A stretch of 64,000 nt of DNA from Symbioplanes lichenis (GTDB lineage: Bacteria; Actinomycetota; Actinomycetes; Mycobacteriales; Micromonosporaceae). The stretch lies in the NCBI RefSeq assembly GCF_030709675.1, contig NZ_JAUZQD010000016.1, forward strand, positions 62,001 through 126,000, written 5' to 3'. The first letter of the stretch is position 1. Each line of letters opens with the position of its first letter. Below the pieces are notes generated by a model. The model was not told where the DNA came from and did no database searches. It worked only from the letters and a program-made list of their open reading frames with translations. The translations under genes and the position numbers were made by a program. This document shows positions 35,059-44,143 of the stretch, piece by piece.

Positions 35059-37641
35059 ATGTCGGACGAGTCCGGATGGGTCGAAGACTCCACGCGGCCA
35101 CCACACCTTCTTCTGCGTACGCGGCTGGGCACCCTGCGGCCGGAGACGATCCGGACCGCGTCGGCGAACGGCCGGGAGCTGCTGGTCTTCGCCGGCGTCG
35201 ATGACGAGGCCCTGCCGGTGCGGTTCGTCGAGCTCGACAGCGGGGTTCTGCTGCCCGACCGGTCGCTGCTGCACAGCGCCGAGCTCGCCGCGCTCGGGCC
35301 GGGCGCGGGACGGGCACTGCTCGCCACGGTGACGGGCAACGGCACGGTGGCGGTGCGGGACGCGCGTACCGGCGTGCCGGTCGGGCCGGCGATCGCGGGC
35401 TTGCCTTCGCCCCGAGGGGTGACGACCTTCATGGCCGGTGGGCGCGAGCTCGTGGCTGTGATCGCGTCGGGCCGGGTCCGAAGCTGGGACGTCGGCGACG
35501 GGTCACAGGTCGCGGGGCAGGACTTCGGCGGGGTGGCGCTGGTTGTCCACGGGGAGCGCCTGCTGGCGGCGGAAGGGACCGGGCTGGTGCGCGACGTGCT
35601 CACCGGCGAGTCCTCCGGGGAGCCGGTGTCCGCCGACGGCCCGATCGTGGCGGCCGTCGTGCACCGCGACCGCGTGCTTGTCGTCTCGGCCGGCGCGACC
35701 GTACGCGTCTGGAGCATGGAGACCGGCCGTGAGGTGACGCTCCCGGAGCTGTGGCCCGCCGATCGACCCGGCGAGAACCAACTGCACCGGCTGGCGCTCG
35801 CCGCCTGGGGCGACGGCCTGGCCGCAGCGGTCACGTGGCGGACACCGGCCGGCGCCGACCGGAGCGAGCTGTGGGTGCCGGGTGACGGCGGGCCCCGCCT
35901 GTCCCCGCTGCCCGATGGTGACGCGGTCGCCGTGCTGGCGTGGGAGGGACAACTCGTCACCGCGGTGGCCGGGCCCGGCAGCGCGCTGACCGTCTCGGGT
36001 GCGTCGTCCCCCTTCTTCGGAGGGCCGGTCCGCTCGTTCGGCGGATGGGCGCGACGTGGCGGCCGCATGCTGGCCGTGCTCACCGGCGAACCGGCTTCCA
36101 CCAGCGGAACCGGTCCCACCGGCAGGGCCACCGGCGGGACCGGGCTCACCGGCGGCGAACCCGCGATGCTCTACGACATCGAGACAGGCCTGCCGTACGC
36201 CCGGCTCCCGCTGCCCGCCGACGGCACGGACGGACCGCTGGAGATCGTGCTCGACGGCGGCGGGTTCCGGGTGCGGGACTCGTTCACGGGCCGGGAGCTG
36301 CTGCGCCGCGACGGGCAGGACGACGCCGCCTCGGTCGCCGTCACCGCGGCCGCGATCCGCGACACCGACGACGACGCGCTGCTGGCCACCGGGGGCGCCG
36401 ACGGTTCCGTACGCGTCTGGAAGGTCTCGGCCCGCGAACCGGCCGGCGGCCCGTGGTCAGGACACACCGGCCCGGTCACCGCCGTGGCCGTGACCCGGTG
36501 GCGCGGCCGGCAGGCGGTGGTGTCCGCCGACGGCTCGGGAACGGTTCGCACCTGGCTCGTCGACGGGCCGGTGCGCCACGCCGGGCACCCGGACGAGGTC
36601 ACCGCGGTCGCGGGCGGGTTCCTCGGCGGGCGGGCGGTCTTCGCGTCCGGCGGGCGGGACGGCACCATCCGCTTCTGGGACCCGGTCACCGCCGCCGGGG
36701 CCGCCGAGCCGATCCGCTGCGGGCCGGTCACCGGGCTGGTCTTCGCCGGGGACATCCTGGTCTCCGCCGACGAGGACGGGACGGTGCAGCGCTGGAAGCC
36801 CGCGACGGGCGAGCCCCTCGCGCGCCGGGAGCCCGCGACGGGCGAGCCCCTCGCGCGCCGGGAGCCCGCGACGGGCGAGCCCCTCGCGCGCCGGGAGCCC
36901 GCGACCGGCGAGCGTCTCGGCGCGCCCCTGACCGGGTCCGGCCGGGTGGCGAGCGCCGAGTTCGACGGCCGCACCCTGGTGGCCGCCGTCGCCGGCGCCC
37001 GGCTGCAGGTGTGGGACGCCGTGACCGGGACACCGTTCACCACGATCGCGCTGCCGGAACCGGCCAAGTTGCAGGATCTCGCCGCCGACGGCGGACGGCT
37101 GCTGGCCCTGACGGTGGGCCCGCCCGACAAGACGCTGTTCCCGGAGGCCGCCGGCTTCGACAGCGAGCAGCTCACGCTCTGGGACGTGACCGCCGCCGAG
37201 CCGGTGCTGCGGATGCTGACCGGCGACGACGGCGGGCATGGCGCGTTCGGCCGGGTCGGCGGCCGGCTGGTGGCCGCCCACGGCGTCGACGCCCGCAAGA
37301 ACGCCGCGCACGGCGAGGGAGTCTGGCCGGAGGAGACCGGCGACATCTACCTGCGGGACGTCGCGACCGGCGAGCTGCGCGCGAGTTTCCGGCCCGACGC
37401 CGGCTTCAACCAGCAGCTGCTGCTGACCCGCGCCGGCGACCGCGACCTCGTCCTGGTGGCGGCCGACAGCGCCGTGCAGATCCGGGACGCGACAACCGGC
37501 AACACGGTGGCGCCACCGATGCTCAGTGCCACCGGCACCTTCACGTGCGTCGCCGCGATCGAGGAGAACGGCCACACCTACGCCGCCGCCGGTGACGCCG
37601 CCGGAACGGTGCGAATCTGGGAGCTCACGCCGCACCCCTGA
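35059..37641 (+). CDS. Large WD40-like beta-propeller protein
   Basis: An 860-residue soluble protein built of propeller blades. Clear blade cores are GGADGSVRVWKVS, SADGSGTVRTWLVDG, GGRDGTIRFWDPVT and SADEDGTVQRWKP, and more diverged blades occur from the N-terminus (RVRSWDVGDG, TVRVWSMETG). Residues about 580-615 contain three perfect 11-residue repeats (EPLARREPATG). No enzyme domain or membrane span. TATCTT at 35046-35051 lies 7 bases before the ATG and there is no ribosome site, so translation is probably leaderless. Likely a protein-interaction scaffold; partner unknown. Confidence 0.85.
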   Translation: MSDESGWVEDSTRPPHLLLRTRLGTLRPETIRTASANGRELLVFAGVDDEALPVRFVELDSGVLLPDRSLLHSAELAALGPGAGRALLATVTGNGTVAVRDARTGVPVGPAIAGLPSPRGVTTFMAGGRELVAVIASGRVRSWDVGDGSQVAGQDFGGVALVVHGERLLAAEGTGLVRDVLTGESSGEPVSADGPIVAAVVHRDRVLVVSAGATVRVWSMETGREVTLPELWPADRPGENQLHRLALAAWGDGLAAAVTWRTPAGADRSELWVPGDGGPRLSPLPDGDAVAVLAWEGQLVTAVAGPGSALTVSGASSPFFGGPVRSFGGWARRGGRMLAVLTGEPASTSGTGPTGRATGGTGLTGGEPAMLYDIETGLPYARLPLPADGTDGPLEIVLDGGGFRVRDSFTGRELLRRDGQDDAASVAVTAAAIRDTDDDALLATGGADGSVRVWKVSAREPAGGPWSGHTGPVTAVAVTRWRGRQAVVSADGSGTVRTWLVDGPVRHAGHPDEVTAVAGGFLGGRAVFASGGRDGTIRFWDPVTAAGAAEPIRCGPVTGLVFAGDILVSADEDGTVQRWKPATGEPLARREPATGEPLARREPATGEPLARREPATGERLGAPLTGSGRVASAEFDGRTLVAAVAGARLQVWDAVTGTPFTTIALPEPAKLQDLAADGGRLLALTVGPPDKTLFPEAAGFDSEQLTLWDVTAAEPVLRMLTGDDGGHGAFGRVGGRLVAAHGVDARKNAAHGEGVWPEETGDIYLRDVATGELRASFRPDAGFNQQLLLTRAGDRDLVLVAADSAVQIRDATTGNTVAPPMLSATGTFTCVAAIEENGHTYAAAGDAAGTVRIWELTPHP
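36798..36896 (+). repeat. Three perfect 33-base tandem repeats inside the WD40 gene
   Basis: Identical 33-base units begin at 36798, 36831 and 36864, with a partial fourth from 36897. They encode the 11-residue unit EPLARREPATG between two propeller blades. Perfect identity points to recent expansion, and the 33-base period keeps the frame. Confidence 0.92.
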
Positions 37642-37710
37642 CCGCAGCCGGTGCCGCCCCCGGGAGCCGGCGGGCAGCGAGCCAGCGAGCGAGGTGCCGC
37701 AGCCCGGGAG

Positions 37711-37946
37711 GCAGCGGGCCGGGAGCCAGCGGGCCGGGAGGCAGCGGGCCCGGAGGCAGCGGGCCGGGAGGCAGCGGGCCGGGAGCCAGCGGGCCGGGAG
37801 GCAGCGGGCCCGGAGGCAGCGGGCCGGGAGGCAGCGGGCCGGGAGCCAGCGGGCCGGGAGGCAGCGGGCCCGGAGGCAGCGGGCCGGGAGGCAGCGGGCC
37901 CGGAGCCAGCGGGCCGGGAGGCAGCGGGCCCGGAGCCAGCGGGCCG
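37711..37946. repeat. 15-base minisatellite with 60-base higher-order period
   Basis: About 16 units of (G/C)CAGCGGGCC(G/C)GGAG lie between the WD40 stop and the convergent ABC-2 gene. Variants follow a four-unit order, so 37741-37800 and 37801-37860 are identical. The plus strand carries GGG-CC-GGG-N7-GGG-CC-GGG, which fits a G-quadruplex rule. No gene is needed to explain it. Confidence 0.92.
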
Positions 37947-37964
37947 AAACCGGCTGAGGGGCTG

Positions 37965-37984
37965 CGGGCCGGGGCGGCGGCCCG
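37965..37984 (-). terminator. Hairpin after the ABC-2 permease gene
   Basis: CGGGCC and GGCCCG arms flank eight bases, directly beyond the minus-strand stop at 37986. It is a short, GC-only hairpin and could separate the convergent transcripts. Confidence 0.4.
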
Positions 37985-37985
37985 G

Positions 37986-38795
37986 TCAGCTCAGCAGCAG
38001 CTTGCCCATCCGGCGCCCCGCCGCCACGAGACCCAGCGCCAGCAGAACGAGCAGGTAGAGCACGTCGATGACATTGGTCCAGGTCACGCCGCCCAGGGTG
38101 AGGGCGCGGATCAGGTGCACCGCGCGGTAGAGCGGCGTCACCTCGACCACCCACTGCAGGACGGCCGGATAGGCGGTGGCGGGGACGAACGTGCCCGAGA
38201 AGAGGAACAGGGCGAACTGCACCGAGGAGATCAGGTCGAAGTCCTGCCAGCTCTTCATGAACGTGGACAGGGCCATGCCCAGCGCCCCGAAGGTGAAGCC
38301 GACGAGGACCGTGGCGGCGAGGGCGGCCAGGGCCCGGGCCGGGGTGGTGAGGTCCATGGCGATCATCAGGGCGAGGAAGGCCGCCGCGTAGATCGTGCCG
38401 CGGAGCATGGCCCAGACCAGCTCGCCCAGGGCGATCTCGATCGGGCGGACCGGGGTGGCGAGGATGCCGTCGTAGAGCTTCTGGTATTTCATCTTGCCGA
38501 AGAAGTTGAAGGTCGTCTCGGCGAGCGCCCCGGTCATCGCCGAGGACGCGAGCATGGCCGGGGCCACGAACTCGGCGTAGCGGACCACGCGCCCGTCGGC
38601 CAGGGTCAGGTCGCCGATCAGCGCGCCCACGCCGACGCCGATGGAGAGCAGATAGAGCACCGGCTCGAGCAGCCCGCTGGCCACCACGATCCAGTAGGCG
38701 CCGCGCAGGGTCGCCACGTTGCGCTCGATCATCGTGGCCGAGCGCCGGGCGGGGCCGCCGGGTGCCAGCAGCCGGGGCAGAACCAGGGACACCAT
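37986..38795 (-). CDS. ABC-2 type transporter permease (second subunit)
   Basis: A 269-residue membrane protein with six spans. SATMIERNVATLRGAYW is the amphipathic N-terminal helix, and KMKYQKLYDGILATPVRPIEI and FSGTFVPATAYP are typical of NodJ/DrrB-like exporters. It follows the other permease by 10 bases. The two permeases plus the ATPase form a complete exporter, probably of a lipid, polysaccharide or antibiotic. Confidence 0.9.
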   Translation of the reverse strand: MVSLVLPRLLAPGGPARRSATMIERNVATLRGAYWIVVASGLLEPVLYLLSIGVGVGALIGDLTLADGRVVRYAEFVAPAMLASSAMTGALAETTFNFFGKMKYQKLYDGILATPVRPIEIALGELVWAMLRGTIYAAAFLALMIAMDLTTPARALAALAATVLVGFTFGALGMALSTFMKSWQDFDLISSVQFALFLFSGTFVPATAYPAVLQWVVEVTPLYRAVHLIRALTLGGVTWTNVIDVLYLLVLLALGLVAAGRRMGKLLLS

Positions 38796-38805
38796 CAGGA
38801 GCTCC

Positions 38806-39558
38806 TCAGACCACGAGCCGGCGGGTGAACTGGCGCAGCGCGAGCCAGCGGCCGCCCGCCGCCCACAGCACCAGATAGAGCACGTGGGCCAGGGCCGGCC
38901 ACGCGGGCGCCACGCCGAGGGTCGCCGCGCGGCTCAGGTCGACGGCGTGCCAGAGCGGGAAGGCATAGGCGATCCACTCCAGCGCCGCGGGCAGCGACTC
39001 CACCGGGAAGAACACGCCGGAGAACAACGTCATCGGGATCATGCCGACCCGGAACAGGATCGACAGGTAGCTCTCCGAGCTGACGGCGGCCGCATAGGCG
39101 AACGACGGGGTCGCCACGGCCAGCCCGGCCAGCGCCGCGACCGGCAGCGTGGTGAGGGCCAGCCACGAGTGCAGCGTGCCGAAGGCGGCGGCGATCGCCA
39201 GGAAGGCGCCGGCGCTCATCAGCACCCGCACGACCACGAACAGCAGGTTGCCGTCGAGGATGTCGCGCACCCGGGGCGGGGCGGCGGCCTGGGCGAAGTA
39301 GCGCTTGTTCCAGTCGAAGCTGCCGAACACCGGCCAGGTGGCGTCGCCGATCGCCACCTGCACCGCCGTCGACGCAATCAGACCGGGCACCATCCAGTCC
39401 AGATAGGGCACGCCCTCGACGCCGCCCGTCACATAGGCCCCGACGCCCACGCCGAAGCCGAGCATGGTGAGCAGCGGCAGCACGAACGACGAGACCACGC
39501 TCGACCGCCACACCCGCAGGTACGCCACCCAGTGGTACTCCAGGATCGCCAGCGTCAT
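38806..39558 (-). CDS. ABC-2 type transporter permease (first subunit)
   Basis: A 250-residue membrane protein with six spans, related to its neighbour. YHWVAYLRVWRSSVVSSFVLPL starts the fold, NKRYFAQAAAPPRVRDIL is the cytoplasmic coupling loop, and FSGVFFPVESLP the conserved external loop. Starts one base from the ATPase stop. Two different permease genes indicate a heterodimeric channel. Confidence 0.9.
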   Translation of the reverse strand: MTLAILEYHWVAYLRVWRSSVVSSFVLPLLTMLGFGVGVGAYVTGGVEGVPYLDWMVPGLIASTAVQVAIGDATWPVFGSFDWNKRYFAQAAAPPRVRDILDGNLLFVVVRVLMSAGAFLAIAAAFGTLHSWLALTTLPVAALAGLAVATPSFAYAAAVSSESYLSILFRVGMIPMTLFSGVFFPVESLPAALEWIAYAFPLWHAVDLSRAATLGVAPAWPALAHVLYLVLWAAGGRWLALRQFTRRLVV

Positions 39559-39559
39559 G

Positions 39560-40480
39560 TCAGTCCACCAGCGTCCGGCCGGTCAGGTGCAGGAAGACGT
39601 CCTCCAGGCTGCTGCGGCGCACGAGCACCCCGGCCGGGGCGAGCGCCCGCCGCTGGACCTCGGCCACCGCCTCGTCGCCGTCGGCGGCATAGACCAGCAC
39701 CCGGTCGGGCAGCACCTCGACCCGCTCGCCCACGCCCGTCAGCTTGGCCGCGAAGGGCTCCTGCGACTCGGCCGCGAAGCGCAGCTCGACCACCTCGCGC
39801 GTCGAATAGCGCTCGATCAGCGCGCGCGGCGAACCCTCGGCGACGATCCGGCCGCCGTCCATCACCACGAGCCGGTCGCAGAGCTGCTCGGCCTCGTCCA
39901 TGTAGTGCGTGGTCAGCACCAGCGTCACGCCCTGCTGCTTGAGCCGGAACAGCCGCTCCCACACCAGGTGCCGGGCCTGTGGGTCGAGCCCGGTGGTCGG
40001 CTCGTCGAGCAGCACGATCTCCGGCTCGTTGACCAGCGCCCGGGCGATCGTGAGCCGGCGTTTCATGCCGCCCGACAGCGGCTCGACCTTGGCGTCGGCC
40101 CGCTCGCTCAGCTGCACGAAATCGAGCAGCTCGTCGGCCCGGCGCCGGGCCACCTTGCGCGGGATGCCGAAGAACCGGGCATAGGTCGTCAGATTTTCCC
40201 GGACGCTCAGCTCGGCGTCGAGGTTGTCGAGCTGCGGGCACACGCCCAGCCGGGCCCGGATGGCCGGCCCGTCGCGGCGCGGGTCGAGGCCGAGGATGCT
40301 CAGCTCGCCGTCGCTGGGCGGCGAGACACAGCCGATCATGCGCATGGTGGAGCTCTTCCCGGCCCCGTTGGGACCGAGGAACCCGAACGCCTCCCCGGCG
40401 CGCACCTCGACGTCGATGCCGTCGACCGCGGTGAAGTCGCCGAACCGTTTGACCAGCCCACGAGCCCGAATGAGTGCCAC
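39560..40480 (-). CDS. ABC-2 exporter ATP-binding protein (NodI/DrrA-like)
   Basis: A 306-residue ATPase: FGFLGPNGAGKSSTMRMI (Walker A), PLSGGMKRRLTIARAL (signature), IVLLDEPTTGLDPQ (Walker B) and TTHYMDEAEQLCDR switch. The C-terminal 80 residues form the accessory domain of the NodI/DrrA group, ending LEDVFLHLTGRTL. GTG start; TAGGTT lies 6 bases upstream, so the operon is probably leaderless. First gene of the exporter operon. Confidence 0.94.
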   Translation of the reverse strand: MALIRARGLVKRFGDFTAVDGIDVEVRAGEAFGFLGPNGAGKSSTMRMIGCVSPPSDGELSILGLDPRRDGPAIRARLGVCPQLDNLDAELSVRENLTTYARFFGIPRKVARRRADELLDFVQLSERADAKVEPLSGGMKRRLTIARALVNEPEIVLLDEPTTGLDPQARHLVWERLFRLKQQGVTLVLTTHYMDEAEQLCDRLVVMDGGRIVAEGSPRALIERYSTREVVELRFAAESQEPFAAKLTGVGERVEVLPDRVLVYAADGDEAVAEVQRRALAPAGVLVRRSSLEDVFLHLTGRTLVD

Positions 40481-40513
40481 CCGCCGAACCTAGCCAAGGG
40501 GTGTGACAAAAAC

Positions 40514-41035
40514 TCAGGCCGGCGGAGCGGTGGCCTCCCGCGCGGACGCCACGAGCTGGTCGGTCGCCTCGACGACCGGCTCGGCGTCGGTGGCGGTGCG
40601 CGCGTCGTAGCGCACCGACCACGACAGCCCGTCCACCCCGCTGACCCGGCGCGCGACCACGCGGACGCCGCCGTTGGGCGGGAGCGGATGATGCGACGTG
40701 TACGCGACCGAGCGCGTGACCCGCGTGCGTACGTGATCGGGCAATTCCCCCGGCTCGAGCAGGAGGTAGCCGGTCACCGGCCCGTCCACCAGCACGTCGT
40801 AGCCCGGCCGCTCCTCCGCGACCACGGCCGGCGTGACGTGCAGCTCACGACCCGACCATGTCGCCTTGTGGATCTCGTGCCAGCCGAGGAACCCGCCGGG
40901 CAGCCACAGGCCCCGGTTGGTCGCGACCACCACCTGCTCGCCGGCGAGGGCAGCCCACGCGAGCACCCGCTCCTCGGACGTCAGGGGCGGCCGCTTGTCG
41001 GCGGGCAGCTTCGGGCGGCGGCGGAAAATGCTCAC
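40514..41035 (-). CDS. Conserved hypothetical protein downstream of dnaG
   Basis: A 173-residue soluble protein. EERVLAWAALAGEQVVVATNRGLWLPGG and WHEIHKATWSGRELHV suggest a PH-like beta barrel that reads as a sensor of small size. No catalytic motif is visible. The GTG overlaps the dnaG stop (GTGA), so the two are co-translated. Function unknown; the coupling with primase seems worth noting but could be incidental. Confidence 0.75.
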   Translation of the reverse strand: MSIFRRRPKLPADKRPPLTSEERVLAWAALAGEQVVVATNRGLWLPGGFLGWHEIHKATWSGRELHVTPAVVAEERPGYDVLVDGPVTGYLLLEPGELPDHVRTRVTRSVAYTSHHPLPPNGGVRVVARRVSGVDGLSWSVRYDARTATDAEPVVEATDQLVASAREATAPPA

Positions 41036-42885
41036 AGGGCACCTGCTGCCTGGTCACGCAGCGCGCGGGCGTGCTGCTCCAGCGAGAAGAGCTCGCCGGC
41101 GAGGGCGAGGTATTCGTCCTTGTGCGCGACCGGGTTGAGCCGCTGCACCTTCGACTTGAGGTCCTTGATCCGGGTGGTCACCGAGCCCACCTGGAGCCGG
41201 GCGAGGGTGATCTGGACGTAGCGCAGGTCCGGCTCGCCGCCGTCCACATAGACCTCCTCGACCGCCAGCTCCCCGATGAGCGCCTTGCCGCCCAGATCGT
41301 CGCATGCGTCACGGACCGCCTCGATCCACACCACGCCGCCGACCGCGCTCGCCGTCCCCCCGGCGGTCGCGATGGCTTGACGCACGGCGCGCAGCACCGG
41401 GTCGGCGTAGGCCTCGACCTCGATCGCGTCGAACATCGGCCCCGCCAGCACCGGATATTGCAGAGCCAGCTTGAGGGTCTCCCGCTCCACCCGCCGTTGC
41501 GGGCTGTCGGACTGCCGGCGCTGCGTGGCCTGCGGAGCGTCGGGCGCCGACGCCTGCGCCACGGCCCGCTGCACCGGCTCCAGGTCCATGCCGAGGTCAC
41601 CGGCGAGCTTCCGGGCGTACTCCGGGCGCTTCTCCCGGTCTTTGATCTTGGCCACGAGCGGCGCGGCGCGGCGCATGGCCTCGACCCGGCCCTCGACGGT
41701 GTCCAGGTCGAAGCGCGCGATCGTGTGCCGCAGCGCGAAGTCGACCAGCGGCTCACGCCCGGCGATCATGTCGCGCACGGCCAGGTCGCCGCGGGCCAGG
41801 CGCAGCTCGCACGGGTCCATGTTGCCGGGCGAGACCGCGATGAAGGTACGCCCGACGAAGCGCTGATCCTCCTCGAACGCCCGCAGCGCCGCCTTCTGCC
41901 CGGCCGCGTCCCCGTCGAACGTGTAGATGATCTCGCCGGTGAAGCTGTCGCTGTCCATGAGCAGGCGGCGCAGCACCCCGATGTGATCGACGCCGAACGC
42001 CGTCCCGCAGGTGGCCACGGCCGTGGGCTCGCCGGCCTCGTGGCAGGCCATCACGTCGGTGTAGCCCTCGACGATCACCGCCCGGCCGCGCTTGGCGATC
42101 TCGCGCTTGGCGTGGTCGATGCCGTAGAGCACGTGCGACTTCTTGTAGAGCGGCGACTCGGGCGTGTTGAGGTATTTCGGGCCGTCGTCGTCGTCGAACA
42201 GCTTGCGCGCCCCGAAGCCGATCACCTCGCCGGTCAGGTCGCGGATCGGCCACAGCAGCCGCCGCCGGAAGCGGTCGATCAGCGAGCCGGAGCGGGCCTC
42301 CTTCGACAGCCCGCCGGTGATCAGCTCCTCCCGGCTGAAGCCCTTCTGCAGCAGGTGCTTGCTCAGGTGGTCCCACGCGTCGGGGGCGAAGCCGCAGCCG
42401 TAGCGCTCGGCGGCGTCACGCCCGAAGCCGCGCTGCGCGAGGAACTCGCGGGCCTTGCGCGCACCGGCCTTGCTCAGCTGGTCGCGATAGAAGTCGGCGG
42501 CCGCCGCGTGGGCCAGCAGCAGCCGCTGCTTCTGCCCCGCCTGGTGCTGCCGCTGCTGGCCGCCGTTGCGGTTGACGTCCTCCTCGTAACGCAGCTGGAT
42601 GCCGGCCTTGGCCGCCAGCCGCTCCAGCGCCTCCACGAACGTCAGGTGCTCGGCGTCCATCAGGAACTTGATCGCGTCGCCGCCGGCGCCGCAGCCGAAG
42701 CAGAAATAGACGTTGCGGGCGGGCGCGACGTTGAACGACGGGCTCTTCTCGTCGTGGAAGGGGCACAACCCCTTGAGGTTGCCGCCGCCCGCCGAGCGCA
42801 GCGTCACTGTCTCGCTGATGATGTCCGCGATCGAGGTCCGGTCGCGGACCAGCGCGATGTCCTCGTCCTTGACCCTGCCCGCCAC
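41032..42885 (-). CDS. dnaG: DNA primase
   Basis: A 617-residue DnaG that makes RNA primers at the replication fork. The N-terminal CHC2 zinc finger uses Cys41, His44, Cys62 and Cys65 (CPFH and CFGC). The catalytic core has YGIDHAKREIAKRGRAVIVEGYTD (TOPRIM Glu) and YTFDGDAAGQKAALRAF (acidic metal site). The C-terminal helicase-binding domain follows after residue 430. Length is normal. A leaderless GTG start is likely: CAGTAT ends 6 bases upstream. Confidence 0.97.
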   Translation of the reverse strand: MAGRVKDEDIALVRDRTSIADIISETVTLRSAGGGNLKGLCPFHDEKSPSFNVAPARNVYFCFGCGAGGDAIKFLMDAEHLTFVEALERLAAKAGIQLRYEEDVNRNGGQQRQHQAGQKQRLLLAHAAAADFYRDQLSKAGARKAREFLAQRGFGRDAAERYGCGFAPDAWDHLSKHLLQKGFSREELITGGLSKEARSGSLIDRFRRRLLWPIRDLTGEVIGFGARKLFDDDDGPKYLNTPESPLYKKSHVLYGIDHAKREIAKRGRAVIVEGYTDVMACHEAGEPTAVATCGTAFGVDHIGVLRRLLMDSDSFTGEIIYTFDGDAAGQKAALRAFEEDQRFVGRTFIAVSPGNMDPCELRLARGDLAVRDMIAGREPLVDFALRHTIARFDLDTVEGRVEAMRRAAPLVAKIKDREKRPEYARKLAGDLGMDLEPVQRAVAQASAPDAPQATQRRQSDSPQRRVERETLKLALQYPVLAGPMFDAIEVEAYADPVLRAVRQAIATAGGTASAVGGVVWIEAVRDACDDLGGKALIGELAVEEVYVDGGEPDLRYVQITLARLQVGSVTTRIKDLKSKVQRLNPVAHKDEYLALAGELFSLEQHARALRDQAAGAL

Positions 42886-42927
42886 CGCTACATACTGCCT
42901 CGCGACCCCGGCGGGTCGCCACGAGGG

Positions 42928-44133
42928 TCAGCCCACATGCTCCCGGTGCCACGCGACCGCGGCGGGGTCGGTCAGCGAGGCGACCTGGTCCACGACCACG
43001 CGCAGCCGCGCCGCGTCGTCGGCGGCTGTGTCCCACATCTCCGCGAACATCGGGTCGAGCGCGCCGGGCGCCCGGTCGCACAGCGCAGCGACGAGTGTGG
43101 TGAGGATCTCGCGCTGCCGCTCGTAGCGCTGCGCGGCGCCGTCGGCCCGCATCACGTAGCGCAACGCCATGCCCTTGAGCAGGGCGCACTGATTACGGAC
43201 CGTACGCGGCACGACGAGATCGGCGGCGTACCGGCGCATGGGCTCGGTGCCGTAGCGGCTGGTCGTGGCGCCGACCGCCGAGGCGACGAACCGGCCGGTC
43301 AGCACGCTCGTCATCCGCTTGAGGGCGATCTGGGCCCCCGTCGTCCCGTCGTAGCCGGCCGTCGCCCGGACGAGCTCGTCGGCGAGCAGCAGGTCCAGGG
43401 CCTCCCGCAGCAGATCGGGCGTCTCGTCGGAGTAGGTGGCGGCCACGTCGGCGCACAGCTCGGCCCGCTCGTCCGCGTCGGCCAGCAGCGGGCCGAGGCG
43501 CAGGTAGCCGCCGTGGATGCCGTCCTCGACGTCGTGCACCGAGTAGGCGACGTCGTCCGCCCAGTCCATGACCTGCGCCTCAAGGCACTTGCGCTCGCCC
43601 GCGGGGGCCGTGGCGCGCAGCCACGTGAAAACCGGGAGGTCGTCGGCGTACACCCCGAACTTGCGGCTGGAGACCCGCCGCTGCCAGGGGTATTTGCTGC
43701 ACGCGTCGAGCGACGCCCGGGTCAGGTTGAGGCCGGCCCCCGGGACCTTCGCCTCGAGCCGGGTCAGCACCCGCAGCGTCTGCGCGTTGCCCTCGAAGCC
43801 GCCGCACGGCCGGGCGACCGCGTCGAGCGCGTCCTCGCCGTTGTGCCCGAAGGGCGGGTGGCCGAGATCATGGGCGAGACCGGCGACGTCGACCACATCG
43901 GGGTCGCAGCCGAGCCGGGCGCCCATCTCGCGGGAGATCTGCGCGACCTCCAGCGAGTGGGTGAGCCGGGTCCGCAGGAAGTCGTCGGACCCGGCCGTGT
44001 GCACCTGGGTCTTGGCGGCGAGCCGGCGGAACCCGGCGGAGTGCAGGACCCGGGCCCGATCGCGCTCGAACTGGGTGCGCCCGTAGCCGCTGTCCTTCGC
44101 GGGCTCGGGCACCCAGCGCGCGGCGTCGCTCAT
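42928..44133 (-). CDS. dgt: Deoxyguanosinetriphosphate triphosphohydrolase-like protein
   Basis: A 401-residue HD-domain dNTPase. The metal ligands lie in RTRLTHSLEV (His59), AHDLGHPPFGHNGE (His88, Asp89) and VMDWADDVAYSVHDVEDG. It splits dNTPs to nucleoside and triphosphate, controlling the DNA precursor pool. It lies 42 bases upstream of dnaG on the same strand, an arrangement shared with mycobacteria. TAGTGT ends 7 bases before the ATG, implying a leaderless transcript. Confidence 0.95.
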   Translation of the reverse strand: MSDAARWVPEPAKDSGYGRTQFERDRARVLHSAGFRRLAAKTQVHTAGSDDFLRTRLTHSLEVAQISREMGARLGCDPDVVDVAGLAHDLGHPPFGHNGEDALDAVARPCGGFEGNAQTLRVLTRLEAKVPGAGLNLTRASLDACSKYPWQRRVSSRKFGVYADDLPVFTWLRATAPAGERKCLEAQVMDWADDVAYSVHDVEDGIHGGYLRLGPLLADADERAELCADVAATYSDETPDLLREALDLLLADELVRATAGYDGTTGAQIALKRMTSVLTGRFVASAVGATTSRYGTEPMRRYAADLVVPRTVRNQCALLKGMALRYVMRADGAAQRYERQREILTTLVAALCDRAPGALDPMFAEMWDTAADDAARLRVVVDQVASLTDPAAVAWHREHVG

Positions 44134-44143
44134 GATCCCAACA

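Noticed and set aside
36798-36896. CRISPR-like array
   Set aside because: Units are directly adjacent with no unique spacers, lie inside a coding sequence, and no cas genes are present. The same applies to the array at 37711-37946.
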